From positions 1-32,189 of the forward strand of contig CACMQL010000019.1 of assembly GCA_902615835.1 (NCBI GenBank): 32,189 nucleotides of DNA, read 5' to 3'. A program made the translations under genes and the position numbers. This document shows positions 16,714-24,886 of the stretch, piece after piece (the stretch's first letter is position 1; every line of letters starts with the position of its first letter). Source of the DNA: an uncultured Verrucomicrobiota bacterium (GTDB taxonomy: Bacteria; Verrucomicrobiota; Verrucomicrobiia; Opitutales; Seribacteraceae). Under the pieces are notes generated by a model that worked only from the letters and a program-made list of their open reading frames with translations, made no database searches and was not told the origin of the DNA.

Positions 16714-19700
16714 GACTTCTTTTTCTTCACAATGACCGGATCCAAGTTTGCTTCAATCTCAATATGATCCGGAGTGGATGAGCTCACCCCATTTTCAGGT
16801 ACTTCCATACCGGCAGTCCAAAGAATCGCATTGAGCATAATCTTACGATAATTATCGTCTTGCCAGCTGACATGATTATGCCCGCCGGTAAATCCAAAGC
16901 CTCGCCCACCTTCCGGTCGTTCATAGGCCCAGGCAACATGTTGGCTCTCCCCATTGGCCACAGCCTTGCGTACCGCCGGGTTTCCACTGCGTATACCATC
17001 CGGTCGCTTCAGGGTTTCCAGGGGGGGGATATCGGTGAGAATGGCAGTAAATCCGGTTCGATCCTCTACGAAACGCATATGATAATACCACTCATCATCC
17101 ACACTAAAGGGTTGTACACCGTTCCAAATAGAATGCTTGCGGGGCATAAAGTTTGGTTTCCAATGAGGATTCACCGACCAGTTAAGGTCACAGAAGCCAC
17201 CCATCCATTGGAGAAACTTATCTCCAGGTGCTCCACTGACCGCTTCAGTTGCCCAGTGGATCATGATCACTCCAATTCCTTTTTTCATCAGGGCATCAAA
17301 TTCCTTAAGCTTAGGATTGAGTAAATGATTCCCATGCCCGGTACAAAAGACCACGATGGTGGAGGCATCATGGAGAACGGATTCATCCTTGGGATACCCT
17401 ATGTCCTCCAAGACCACAGCCTTGATGGGCAAACCGGACTCGTTCAACCGCTTGGCCAGAATCATATTTCCCGCCCGATGCTCGTGCTTCATCCACCCGT
17501 GGCTGGGCTTGCCTGAAATAAAGACCACTTTTTTCTTTTTGGGAGCCACTGAGTTTTTGAGACTAGCAAGAGGCATCGTGCTCAGTTTGACTTCATGCCA
17601 GTAGCCCCACTCGTTTCGCCAATCTGTAGGATAATTCTCCAATTGAAGATGGATCTCTTTACCCGCGTAATGAGATAAATCCACTTCGTGCGTAAGCCAT
17701 TCATCAATTACTGTCCTGGAAGAAACTTCGGCCTTGGAGACGATCTTTCCATTTATCTTAACCCGTAATTCCCAGTCTCCATGTGGGTGATGGCTGACGG
17801 TGGCATGCAGAATCGTTTTCAAATCTTCTTGTATCTTCAACTTGCGACTCAGGATCGAGGGAACTCTTTTCCAAATCGGATGGGTTCGGGTGGCAGTCTT
17901 ATTGCGAAAGCTCTCAAAGCGTACCACTCCACCCTCTCCTGAGCCATTAATGGAAAATTTATGAGCCGCTTTTTGAATCAGTTTTTGCCAATTGGCCAGG
18001 TTTGATTTTGAGGACTGCGGTTGGTTGGACTTGTGAACGGTTTTTCCACCGAGCAGTCGGCGGGGCGTGAACTCCTGTAATCGGGGAAGGGCGGATGCAG
18101 AGGCCAAAGCCATGGACTTTTGCGGATTTTGGACCACCATGGGCTCCAAGGCCAACCAAAGCATGCGGGGAATGTTATTATCCTCCATATCTTCCCCAAA
18201 TTTGGATAAGGATTCCAAAATATTCCAGCGCTGATCATGAGGCATACGCTGGAGGGCGCTAGCCAGATAGAGTCGCACCACGGGCGACTTTTCCAATTTT
18301 GCCATTTGTGCAAATTTTGAGCGTATCACTTCGGAAGGATGTTTGTTTTCAGCGAGTAATTGAATGGTCCAGGCCCGAATGTACTGCTCGGAATCACTGA
18401 GGAGGGAAAGCCCATGCTCCTCAGTAATTCCATTAGTCACATGAAGAGCCCATAAAGCACGCAAGCGTTTACCAACGGTTTTGGCATTTTTCAGCATGGA
18501 CTTGAGTTTTAGATGAACAGAGGAGCTGCTGAGCGTACCGGAAATCGTGCGATGATGTAGAATCGTGCGGGACTGACGAACATACCAGTCATTAGAATGT
18601 GCCTGCATCTCAACAAGTTCGACATCACTAAGCTTATTCAAATCGAAGGCTTTAGGACCTTTCACTCCTTTGGGCATAATGCGGTAGACTCGAGCTGAAT
18701 TGGCGAATCGAATCTCATTTCCGCAGATATTTTGATCGTGCCAATCCAAAATGTAAATCCCGCCGTCTGGACCGGTCTCCACACTGAATCCTACCCAGGC
18801 CAAATCGTTTGCGAGCAGGAAGTCAGGACCATGCTTGCCGATGAAGCTCGACCCCTTGGGCACCATGTAGTCGATTAAAACCGCATGTTGATGAATATTG
18901 CACATGAAAAGTTGATCGCGGTATTTCTCAGGAAAAACATCCGCCAAGTAGAAACGGGCACCCCCATGAGCAGACTTATGAACATGGTCGCGAATAGTCT
19001 TGATATTATCGTACACATAGGGATTCACATTCTGCTTACTTTGCTTATGATATACACCTCCCTGCACGACATGGAAGAGATGGGGAATCACACAACAGGT
19101 GGCAAAGCCCTGCCCCATATCATTAAAATCAAAGCCCCAAGGGTTGGATAGACCCTCGGCAAAAATCTCAAACTCCTTGGAATGGGGATGAAAGCGCCAG
19201 ATCCCGGCATCAATGAATTTCCGGTCTTCCTCCTTGGCATTCGGACTTCCAACCAGCGATTGGGTGAAAACACCATGACATCCATACAGCCAACCGTCCG
19301 GACCCCATATGAAACTGTTTAGGGTTTCATGACGATCCTGAATGCCCCAGCCATCGAGCAGGACTTCATGAGGACCATCGGGTTTGTCATCCCCGTCGGC
19401 ATCAGGAATGAAGATCAGTTCGGGAGGCATGCCAACATAGACCCCGCCCATACCCACAGCAATACCAGAGCTGAAAGAAAGGTTTTCGGTAAAAGTCTTC
19501 TTCTTATCAAAAACACCATCCGCGTCCACATCCTCAAAAATTTGAATGCGGTTTCGCATGTCGGCACTGTGTTTTTTCCGGGTTTGATAGTTGTAATTTT
19601 CCAAGGTCCAAAGCCGCCCGCGGAAATCAAAACAAAAGGCTATAGCTTCGCCAATGTCCGGCTCGGCCACGAAGGCCTTGACCTCAAAACCTTTCAGAGT

Positions 19701-19817
19701 CTTCATCTTGGTAATGGCCTCTTCGGGAGTGAGAAAGGGTGCGTCACTGGTCTTAGGCTCCGCCCAGGTCAGGAAGAGAGGAAGAATCAAAAGGAAAGGT
19801 AAGACGTAAGACTTCAT
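16710..19817 (-). CDS. PVC-type beta-propeller / HEAT / ThuA-like protein
   Basis: A 1035-residue exported multidomain protein. Signal peptide 1-19. Residues about 30-385 are the PVC-type membrane-bound-dehydrogenase propeller: LKGFEVKAFVAEPDIGEAIA, DFRGRLWTLENYNYQ, IFEDVDADGVFDKKK, FIWGPDGWLYGCHG, GPDGGIYILDWHDQ. Residues about 395-600 look like HEAT repeats. A beta-sandwich-like region (about 620-765; KINGKIVSKAEVS, VDLSHYAGKEIHLQLENY) follows. About 765-1010 is a ThuA (class I glutamine amidotransferase-like) domain: KKVVFISGKPSHGW, IVVFCTGHGNHLL, FTGGHNHVSW. Relatives often end in a CxxCH cytochrome; I find no CxxCH here. ThuA-domain proteins are linked to glycoside metabolism; a redox or sugar-oxidising role with the blue-copper protein encoded upstream is inference. 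Confidence 0.88.
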   Translation of the reverse strand: MKSYVLPFLLILPLFLTWAEPKTSDAPFLTPEEAITKMKTLKGFEVKAFVAEPDIGEAIAFCFDFRGRLWTLENYNYQTRKKHSADMRNRIQIFEDVDADGVFDKKKTFTENLSFSSGIAVGMGGVYVGMPPELIFIPDADGDDKPDGPHEVLLDGWGIQDRHETLNSFIWGPDGWLYGCHGVFTQSLVGSPNAKEEDRKFIDAGIWRFHPHSKEFEIFAEGLSNPWGFDFNDMGQGFATCCVIPHLFHVVQGGVYHKQSKQNVNPYVYDNIKTIRDHVHKSAHGGARFYLADVFPEKYRDQLFMCNIHQHAVLIDYMVPKGSSFIGKHGPDFLLANDLAWVGFSVETGPDGGIYILDWHDQNICGNEIRFANSARVYRIMPKGVKGPKAFDLNKLSDVELVEMQAHSNDWYVRQSRTILHHRTISGTLSSSSVHLKLKSMLKNAKTVGKRLRALWALHVTNGITEEHGLSLLSDSEQYIRAWTIQLLAENKHPSEVIRSKFAQMAKLEKSPVVRLYLASALQRMPHDQRWNILESLSKFGEDMEDNNIPRMLWLALEPMVVQNPQKSMALASASALPRLQEFTPRRLLGGKTVHKSNQPQSSKSNLANWQKLIQKAAHKFSINGSGEGGVVRFESFRNKTATRTHPIWKRVPSILSRKLKIQEDLKTILHATVSHHPHGDWELRVKINGKIVSKAEVSSRTVIDEWLTHEVDLSHYAGKEIHLQLENYPTDWRNEWGYWHEVKLSTMPLASLKNSVAPKKKKVVFISGKPSHGWMKHEHRAGNMILAKRLNESGLPIKAVVLEDIGYPKDESVLHDASTIVVFCTGHGNHLLNPKLKEFDALMKKGIGVIMIHWATEAVSGAPGDKFLQWMGGFCDLNWSVNPHWKPNFMPRKHSIWNGVQPFSVDDEWYYHMRFVEDRTGFTAILTDIPPLETLKRPDGIRSGNPAVRKAVANGESQHVAWAYERPEGGRGFGFTGGHNHVSWQDDNYRKIMLNAILWTAGMEVPENGVSSSTPDHIEIEANLDPVIVKKKKS

Positions 19818-19925
19818 GGTAGCAGGGTTGATTTTACGGTTCTTATGCAGGCGAGGGAACTTGGAATCAATTTATTTTGTATCTCTTGGATCATGCATAG
19901 ATAAAGGGTATATCCATAGGTTCGG

Positions 19926-21071
19926 CTATTCAACAGCGAAGATTCCCTGCATAATTAAACCATGACCGGGATAAGTGCAGATAAAATGGTAGTCCCCAGG
20001 TTCTTCCGGCACCGCGAAATAGAGGGTGTATTTCATGCCTTGGGCAACTTGTGGTGTAGAGGCGAGCAGCTCGGGTATTTCCGGAATGAAATTTTTCTTC
20101 AGGCCTGCCGCTCCCATGGCAACCGCCGCTTCCATGACGGTCTGGCTTGAACCCGGAGTGATGATGGCCAAATTGTGTACCATGCCGCTGGAATCGTCGT
20201 TGGGGAAGACAAAAACAATTTTTTCCCCTGTTTTTGCCTCAATACGGGAGGTATTAAACTTGAGACCCGGTAGCACACCCACCTCGATCAAGCGGGCTTC
20301 CGCAAAACCGTCGGGTACCGGTTTAACCGGTTTTTTGCTGATTTCGGAAAGTTCGCCCATTTCCAGAATCTTTCCGTATACTTTGTCGAAGGCAACACCC
20401 AGCATTTTTCGCAAATTACGGGCGGTGTAATTTGGAACCTCCGATTTGTTGATCTTTCCGTTTCGCAACCCCTCGAGCAATGCCTTGGCATAGAAAGGAC
20501 TTGTTGACAGGGTATCAATGGTTGCCCGTTTGGCAACGGTATTAAAATTCTGATATTTGGAAATCAGTTCATTGGGAGCTTCCGGGTAATTAAAAAAAGA
20601 ATAGGCCCGAATTGCATCCACCCTTAAACGGCTATCCAGTAATAAATTGAGCTTACTCGGAAGCCTCTGAAATCGCATTGCCACCAAACCGGTAAGAGCT
20701 CTCTTTCGGTCATCGAGATTCGCATCTCCGTTGAGCACAAGTTTCAGTGCATCCTCACTCACGGAAAGATCTCCAAAAATTTGACTGAGCTGGTCAGCCA
20801 ACTTAACAACTTCCGGATTTTCAGATCGACTCAGTTTAATACGCAACGACTTCCATAAGGCAGGTGCTGCAAGATCCCGCTTGCCGGATAGTCCGTCGAG
20901 CGTACCACGAAGAATCGAGGCCTGTACCGCAGAATCTTCGGTTTGCGTCAAGGAGTTGAAAATATGATTCAGTTGAGAATTAAGGGAATTTCCGTGTGAT
21001 TGCAGGGATAATTGCCAGCAACTTAAGCTTAGCAAACAGGTGCATTTTAAATTATGGAAAAGCAGTTTCAT
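19926..21071 (-). CDS. Plastocyanin/azurin-like blue-copper protein with helical N-terminal region
   Basis: A 381-residue protein. After a signal peptide (about 1-26) comes a helical, HEAT-like region (about 30-245). The C-terminal 130 residues are a cupredoxin: AEARLIEVGVLPGLKFNTSR, then H299 in MVHNLAI, and the closing loop C365-T-Y-P-G-H370-G-L-I-M374. H299, C365, H370 and M374 are the four classic type-1 copper ligands, so a working electron carrier is expected. In PVC genomes this cupredoxin often occurs fused to or beside PVC beta-propeller proteins, as here (gap 108 nt). The start overlaps the upstream sulfatase stop by 4 nt (ATGA). Partner unknown; periplasmic electron transfer is inferred. 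Confidence 0.88.
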   Translation of the reverse strand: MKLLFHNLKCTCLLSLSCWQLSLQSHGNSLNSQLNHIFNSLTQTEDSAVQASILRGTLDGLSGKRDLAAPALWKSLRIKLSRSENPEVVKLADQLSQIFGDLSVSEDALKLVLNGDANLDDRKRALTGLVAMRFQRLPSKLNLLLDSRLRVDAIRAYSFFNYPEAPNELISKYQNFNTVAKRATIDTLSTSPFYAKALLEGLRNGKINKSEVPNYTARNLRKMLGVAFDKVYGKILEMGELSEISKKPVKPVPDGFAEARLIEVGVLPGLKFNTSRIEAKTGEKIVFVFPNDDSSGMVHNLAIITPGSSQTVMEAAVAMGAAGLKKNFIPEIPELLASTPQVAQGMKYTLYFAVPEEPGDYHFICTYPGHGLIMQGIFAVE

Positions 21072-22543
21072 CTGAAATGACGGATTAAATTGTAGGGAGA
21101 GCTTTGGGGGATTCCAACCATGGCTGCCGATTTGCTGGGAATTCCCAAGGATAATCTCTTTTTGACTTCTGAAAAATTTAGATCTTCGCTCAGGTTGTGG
21201 AATTCATGGCTGTCCTTTTCCAAATCATATAATTCCTCAAATCCATCAGGGTATTGAATCAGGCGATAGCGGCGATCCGAAACCGCATGAGAGGGATCAG
21301 AATCTCCCTGAAACTGAAAGGAGGTCAGGGAAAGTGATTTTCCCCTTTTTTCCGGATTTCTCAGCTGGGAAACCAAAGACTTTCCGTCACACTGCTCGGG
21401 AACCGGCAGGCCAGCCAGTTCGCAAAGTGTAGGATAGAGATCGGTCAGGGTGACCGGATAACGGGTTTTTACTCCATCCTTACTGACTCCAGGGGCATGT
21501 ATAAATAATGGCACTCGGGTAGTCTGATCCCATAAGGCAAATTTTTCCCAGTTCTCTTTTTCACCAATATGAAAGCCATGATCCGTCCAGAGAACGATAA
21601 TGGTATTCTCTTTTAGACTTGATGAATCCAGGGCGTCCAGCAAACGACCGACCTGATGATCAACATAACTGATGCTGGCAAGATAGCCACGCATCAAATG
21701 CTTCCATTGCTTGTTTTGGCTAACCCACTGGTGCCAATGTATACGCCCATGCGGACGAGCATCCTCGAGGTCATTTTTCAAGTACATAGGGAGCCGGACT
21801 TTTTCAATCGGATAAAGATCAAACCACCTTTGGGAAACTTCAAATGGAATGTGAGGACGAAATAATCCCACGGCCAAAAACAGGGGTCGGTCTCCCTTTT
21901 CTTTCATCCGCTCGATCGCCCAGTCCACTACGAGATGATCGCCATAAGTTTGGTCATCCTTTTCGATAGCTGCGGCACCAAAGTAATGATTGCTGAGTGG
22001 TCTTTTACCAATAAATCCCTTGTTCTGGTCAATTTCCGTGCTTTTCGGTCTGGGCCAATCCCTGGAAATAGGATCGAGCGGATCGCCCCGATATTCATCC
22101 CAGGCATCGGGATCATTCTGGGAATCGCCCGGAGTCCACTGGAGGGTATGAAAAATCTTCCCTCCACCGACAGCCCGGTATCCATGATCGCGAAAATGCT
22201 GGGATAGAACCACCACATTTTCCAAAACCTTGGACTCATGCCGCCAACGTGGACCATGGGCTCGGAACATATTTCGGTAAATCCCGGAACGGACTGGATG
22301 CACACCGGTCATCACCGCAACCCTTGAAGGATGACAGGCGGGTGCAGCACAATGAGCATTGGCAAAAGTTACCGATCGTTTCGACAACCTATCAAAATTT
22401 GGAGTCTTAATTCCAGGATGGTTATCAAAAGGAGAAATGTAGTCATTAAGATCGTCGATGCTGATGAATAAGACATTCTTTTTTTGCGCCGCATAGATTG
22501 AAGCCGATACGGTGCAAAACCAACTTATTATCCAAACTTTCAC
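21068..22543 (-). CDS. Sulfatase, iduronate-2-sulfatase-like
   Basis: A 491-residue sulfatase, GTG start at 22543, signal peptide 1-18. NVLFISIDDLNDYISPFDNH is the hallmark opening of iduronate-2-sulfatase-like enzymes (DLND after the paired Asp). C70 in APACHPSR is the formylglycine precursor. GKIFH (about 127), VGLFRPHIPFEV (about 226) and LWTDHGFHIGEKENWEKF (Asp-His metal site) also follow that branch. It likely removes 2-O-type sulfate from an acidic sugar in an algal polysaccharide, though the exact sugar is not readable. It is 22 nt from the oxidoreductase stop and coupled to the blue-copper gene. Confidence 0.92.
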   Translation of the reverse strand: MKVWIISWFCTVSASIYAAQKKNVLFISIDDLNDYISPFDNHPGIKTPNFDRLSKRSVTFANAHCAAPACHPSRVAVMTGVHPVRSGIYRNMFRAHGPRWRHESKVLENVVVLSQHFRDHGYRAVGGGKIFHTLQWTPGDSQNDPDAWDEYRGDPLDPISRDWPRPKSTEIDQNKGFIGKRPLSNHYFGAAAIEKDDQTYGDHLVVDWAIERMKEKGDRPLFLAVGLFRPHIPFEVSQRWFDLYPIEKVRLPMYLKNDLEDARPHGRIHWHQWVSQNKQWKHLMRGYLASISYVDHQVGRLLDALDSSSLKENTIIVLWTDHGFHIGEKENWEKFALWDQTTRVPLFIHAPGVSKDGVKTRYPVTLTDLYPTLCELAGLPVPEQCDGKSLVSQLRNPEKRGKSLSLTSFQFQGDSDPSHAVSDRRYRLIQYPDGFEELYDLEKDSHEFHNLSEDLNFSEVKKRLSLGIPSKSAAMVGIPQSSPYNLIRHFR

Positions 22544-22565
22544 TTTGAACCAAAGTTCAAGTAAA

Positions 22566-23699
22566 TCAGGAACTCATACTCCAATCCGGCAAGCGAGTGA
22601 GCTCCCCCCCCTTGATAGCGGACTGATGAGCGAGAATACCAGTAAGAGTGATATTGGCGGACTGAACCGCATTGGGGTAGCCCTCTCCTTGTCCACGAAG
22701 GAGTTGTACGAATTGGTGAACGAGATGAGGATGCGAGCCGCCATGTCCGGCACCCTGGGTGAAACTCAAATGTTCTTCACCATCCTCATTGGAATAAACG
22801 CCTCCGGTAGTGAATGGAGCAATTTCTTGGGGCAGCAGTTTGGCAAAGTCTGGGCACTCCACCTTCTCGGGAATATCCGGTTCAGGTTTCTTAGCTGTAT
22901 GCACCACCAGAGGTTCACCTTCGACCAGGGGCCATTCGACCGCCTTTTCGGATCCGTAGACTTCAAAACTTTCACGGTACTGTCGGGCCACATCGAACAG
23001 AGAACGATAGACCTGGGCACTCAAGTCACTGTTGCGGAACTTGAGATGAGTGGTTTCCACGGCGAAAGGGGAATTGTAATGACCGTGCATTTCCTCACGA
23101 ATAGTTCCGCTCGGGAAACAACTGACATACTCCGCCTCATGCCTGCCCAAGCCAAGAACCGGTCCAACACAATGGGTGGCGTAATGCATCGGAGGAAGAC
23201 CGGGCCAGTAGCCCGGCCATCCATCCATGTCCTGTTGATGGCTAGCCTTGAGAAACTGCAACTTTCCAAGCTCTCCATTCTCGTAGAGTTCCTTCATGTA
23301 GAGAAATTCCCGGGCATAGACTACGGTCTCCATCATCATGTATTTCATGCCACTCTCTGCAGATAGTTTTACGATGGCCTCGCAATCCTCGACTGAAGTA
23401 GCCATGGGCACGGTACATGCCACATGCTTCCCGGCCCGCATACCCTCAAGGGTTGCCTCTGCATGATGCGGAATGGGCGTATTTATATGAACCGCATCAA
23501 TCTCGGGATCTTCGAGCAATTTTTCGTAATTGGTAAATCTTTTGGCAATCCCGTACTCATCGGCAATTTTATTTAGGCTTTGCTCGTTCCTCTGACAAAT
23601 GGCTACGATCTCCGCATTGGGATGGCGCTGGTAGATGGGAATGAACTCGGCACCAAAGCCGAGTCCGACTATCGCAATTGTAGGTCTTTCAATATTCAT
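22566..23699 (-). CDS. Gfo/Idh/MocA-family oxidoreductase
   Basis: A 377-residue NAD(P)-dependent sugar/inositol dehydrogenase-like protein. ATG 23699 is chosen because MNIERPTIAIVGLGFGAEF opens directly into the Rossmann nucleotide-binding loop; an open frame extends 38 codons upstream but has no homology-like content. VHINTPIPHHAEATLEGMRAG is the usual second landmark, and GMKYMMMETVVYAREFLYMKE begins the substrate domain. The usual EKP motif is replaced by CTVPMA (GKHVACTVPMAT), which is worth noting because the Lys of EKP is often catalytic. No signal peptide, so cytosolic. It heads the sulfatase block and probably oxidises or epimerises a sugar released by it. Confidence 0.88.
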   Translation of the reverse strand: MNIERPTIAIVGLGFGAEFIPIYQRHPNAEIVAICQRNEQSLNKIADEYGIAKRFTNYEKLLEDPEIDAVHINTPIPHHAEATLEGMRAGKHVACTVPMATSVEDCEAIVKLSAESGMKYMMMETVVYAREFLYMKELYENGELGKLQFLKASHQQDMDGWPGYWPGLPPMHYATHCVGPVLGLGRHEAEYVSCFPSGTIREEMHGHYNSPFAVETTHLKFRNSDLSAQVYRSLFDVARQYRESFEVYGSEKAVEWPLVEGEPLVVHTAKKPEPDIPEKVECPDFAKLLPQEIAPFTTGGVYSNEDGEEHLSFTQGAGHGGSHPHLVHQFVQLLRGQGEGYPNAVQSANITLTGILAHQSAIKGGELTRLPDWSMSS

Positions 23700-23834
23700 A
23701 AAAAAAGAAGTGGGGATTTGTTGAAAAAAGAAGCCAGACTTAAAGAGGAAGCATTTATTATGTGCAACTAACTTATCATAGATCGCCGTGAAACAATAGG
23801 TTGACTTCGTCATATTTTATTGAAAGTTCGCCAT

Positions 23835-24605
23835 ATGCAGATTTCCCTATTTTCTAAAGAACAGAAGTTGTTTCTCGAAAACATCCAACCACCTACTAGT
23901 TTTCTTCAGATGCTTGAAGCCCTGGAAGGAATTTCTTTTTTCGTTAAGGATATAGGGTTTCGTTTAATATTCGCCAACCCATACTTCTTCCGTAGGCTGG
24001 GTCTCCGATCAGAAATTGAGCTCATCGGAAAAGATGACTTTGAACTTTTCCCCGAGCCCCTTGCTCGTAAATTCAGAAAAGATGACGAAACCATTATGCA
24101 GAGCGGACGGCCCCTAACAGGCTTGGTTGAGCTCTTCCTTAACCAACAGGGTATTCCTGCATGGTATCAAACCAATAAATTTCCCGTTTTTGATCTAGAT
24201 GGGAAAGTTTTGGGAATCATGGGAACAGTGCAAAAGTATGAAAAATCAAGTCTTACTGTCAGCCTGGACTCCAAGGTTGAAACTTTAGCCAAGGAATTTA
24301 GAAATGAAAAAAATAACCCTGTCTCAATCCCTCAACTGGCAAAAAAAATAGGTCTATCGCATCGACAATTGAATCGTAGATTTAAAGAGGCTACTGGATT
24401 ATCTCCCCAACAATTTCAAGTTAGGGTAAAAATTGAAAAAGCTTGTAAACTTCTGCGTGAAACCGAGAAAGCTCTGGTCCAAATCGGATTAGAATTAGGG
24501 TTCTGCGATCAAAGTGCTTTTACCGCTCAATTTCGCAAGCGAATGAGTATGACCCCCAGGCAATACAGGACTCAATACGGACGAAACAGGTCATCCGTAA
24601 GCTGA
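23835..24605 (+). CDS. PAS-domain AraC-family transcriptional regulator
   Basis: A 256-residue regulator. Residues about 25-120 are a PAS domain (ISFFVKDIGFRLIFANPYFF, then LIGKDDFELFPEPLARKF and an MGTV end). Residues about 150-250 are an AraC-type double helix-turn-helix: IPQLAKKIGLSHRQLNRRFK in the first, VQIGLELGFCDQSAFTAQFR in the second, ending MTPRQYR. It is divergent from the Gfo/Idh/MocA gene (135 nt apart), the usual arrangement for a local regulator, so it likely controls the minus-strand sulfatase block. The PAS domain would sense a small molecule (sugar, acid or redox state); the ligand is unknown. ATG 23835 is preferred; TTG 23820 is an alternative. Confidence 0.9.
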   Translation: MQISLFSKEQKLFLENIQPPTSFLQMLEALEGISFFVKDIGFRLIFANPYFFRRLGLRSEIELIGKDDFELFPEPLARKFRKDDETIMQSGRPLTGLVELFLNQQGIPAWYQTNKFPVFDLDGKVLGIMGTVQKYEKSSLTVSLDSKVETLAKEFRNEKNNPVSIPQLAKKIGLSHRQLNRRFKEATGLSPQQFQVRVKIEKACKLLRETEKALVQIGLELGFCDQSAFTAQFRKRMSMTPRQYRTQYGRNRSSVS

Positions 24606-24886
24606 GTAAAGTGCGATCATGCGGGGAAAGTATCTTGCATGACCTACAATCTTCACTAGCTTAAAAGCTTCATTTAATTTGCAATATTTCATTAGACATA
24701 CGGCCCGTTTATCCTTCTACGCCTTGATCATGCCAGGCGCATCTTCAAGCGTCGTATTGCTAAATGGTCCGTCGGCACAATTAGGGAAATCCGCTAATCT
24801 CGAAAAAAGATGATCAATTCGGAGATATTTATTTGACCGAGGGGTACAGCCTAGCCGGTGGCCACATAAAAAAATTAGCTAACTCC

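Noticed and set aside
16860-17324. Plus-strand open frame of 154 codons
   Set aside because: Lies opposite the ThuA domain coding sequence; no ribosome-binding site or family pattern.
22512-23366. Plus-strand open frame of 284 codons
   Set aside because: It is the antisense of the Gfo/Idh/MocA gene, which has clear motifs; its own product has no recognisable pattern.
24640-24812. Plus-strand open stretch (ending GPSAQLGKSANLEKR) between the AraC and aminopeptidase genes
   Set aside because: Only about 56 codons, no start with a ribosome-binding site, no recognised family; chance is likely.
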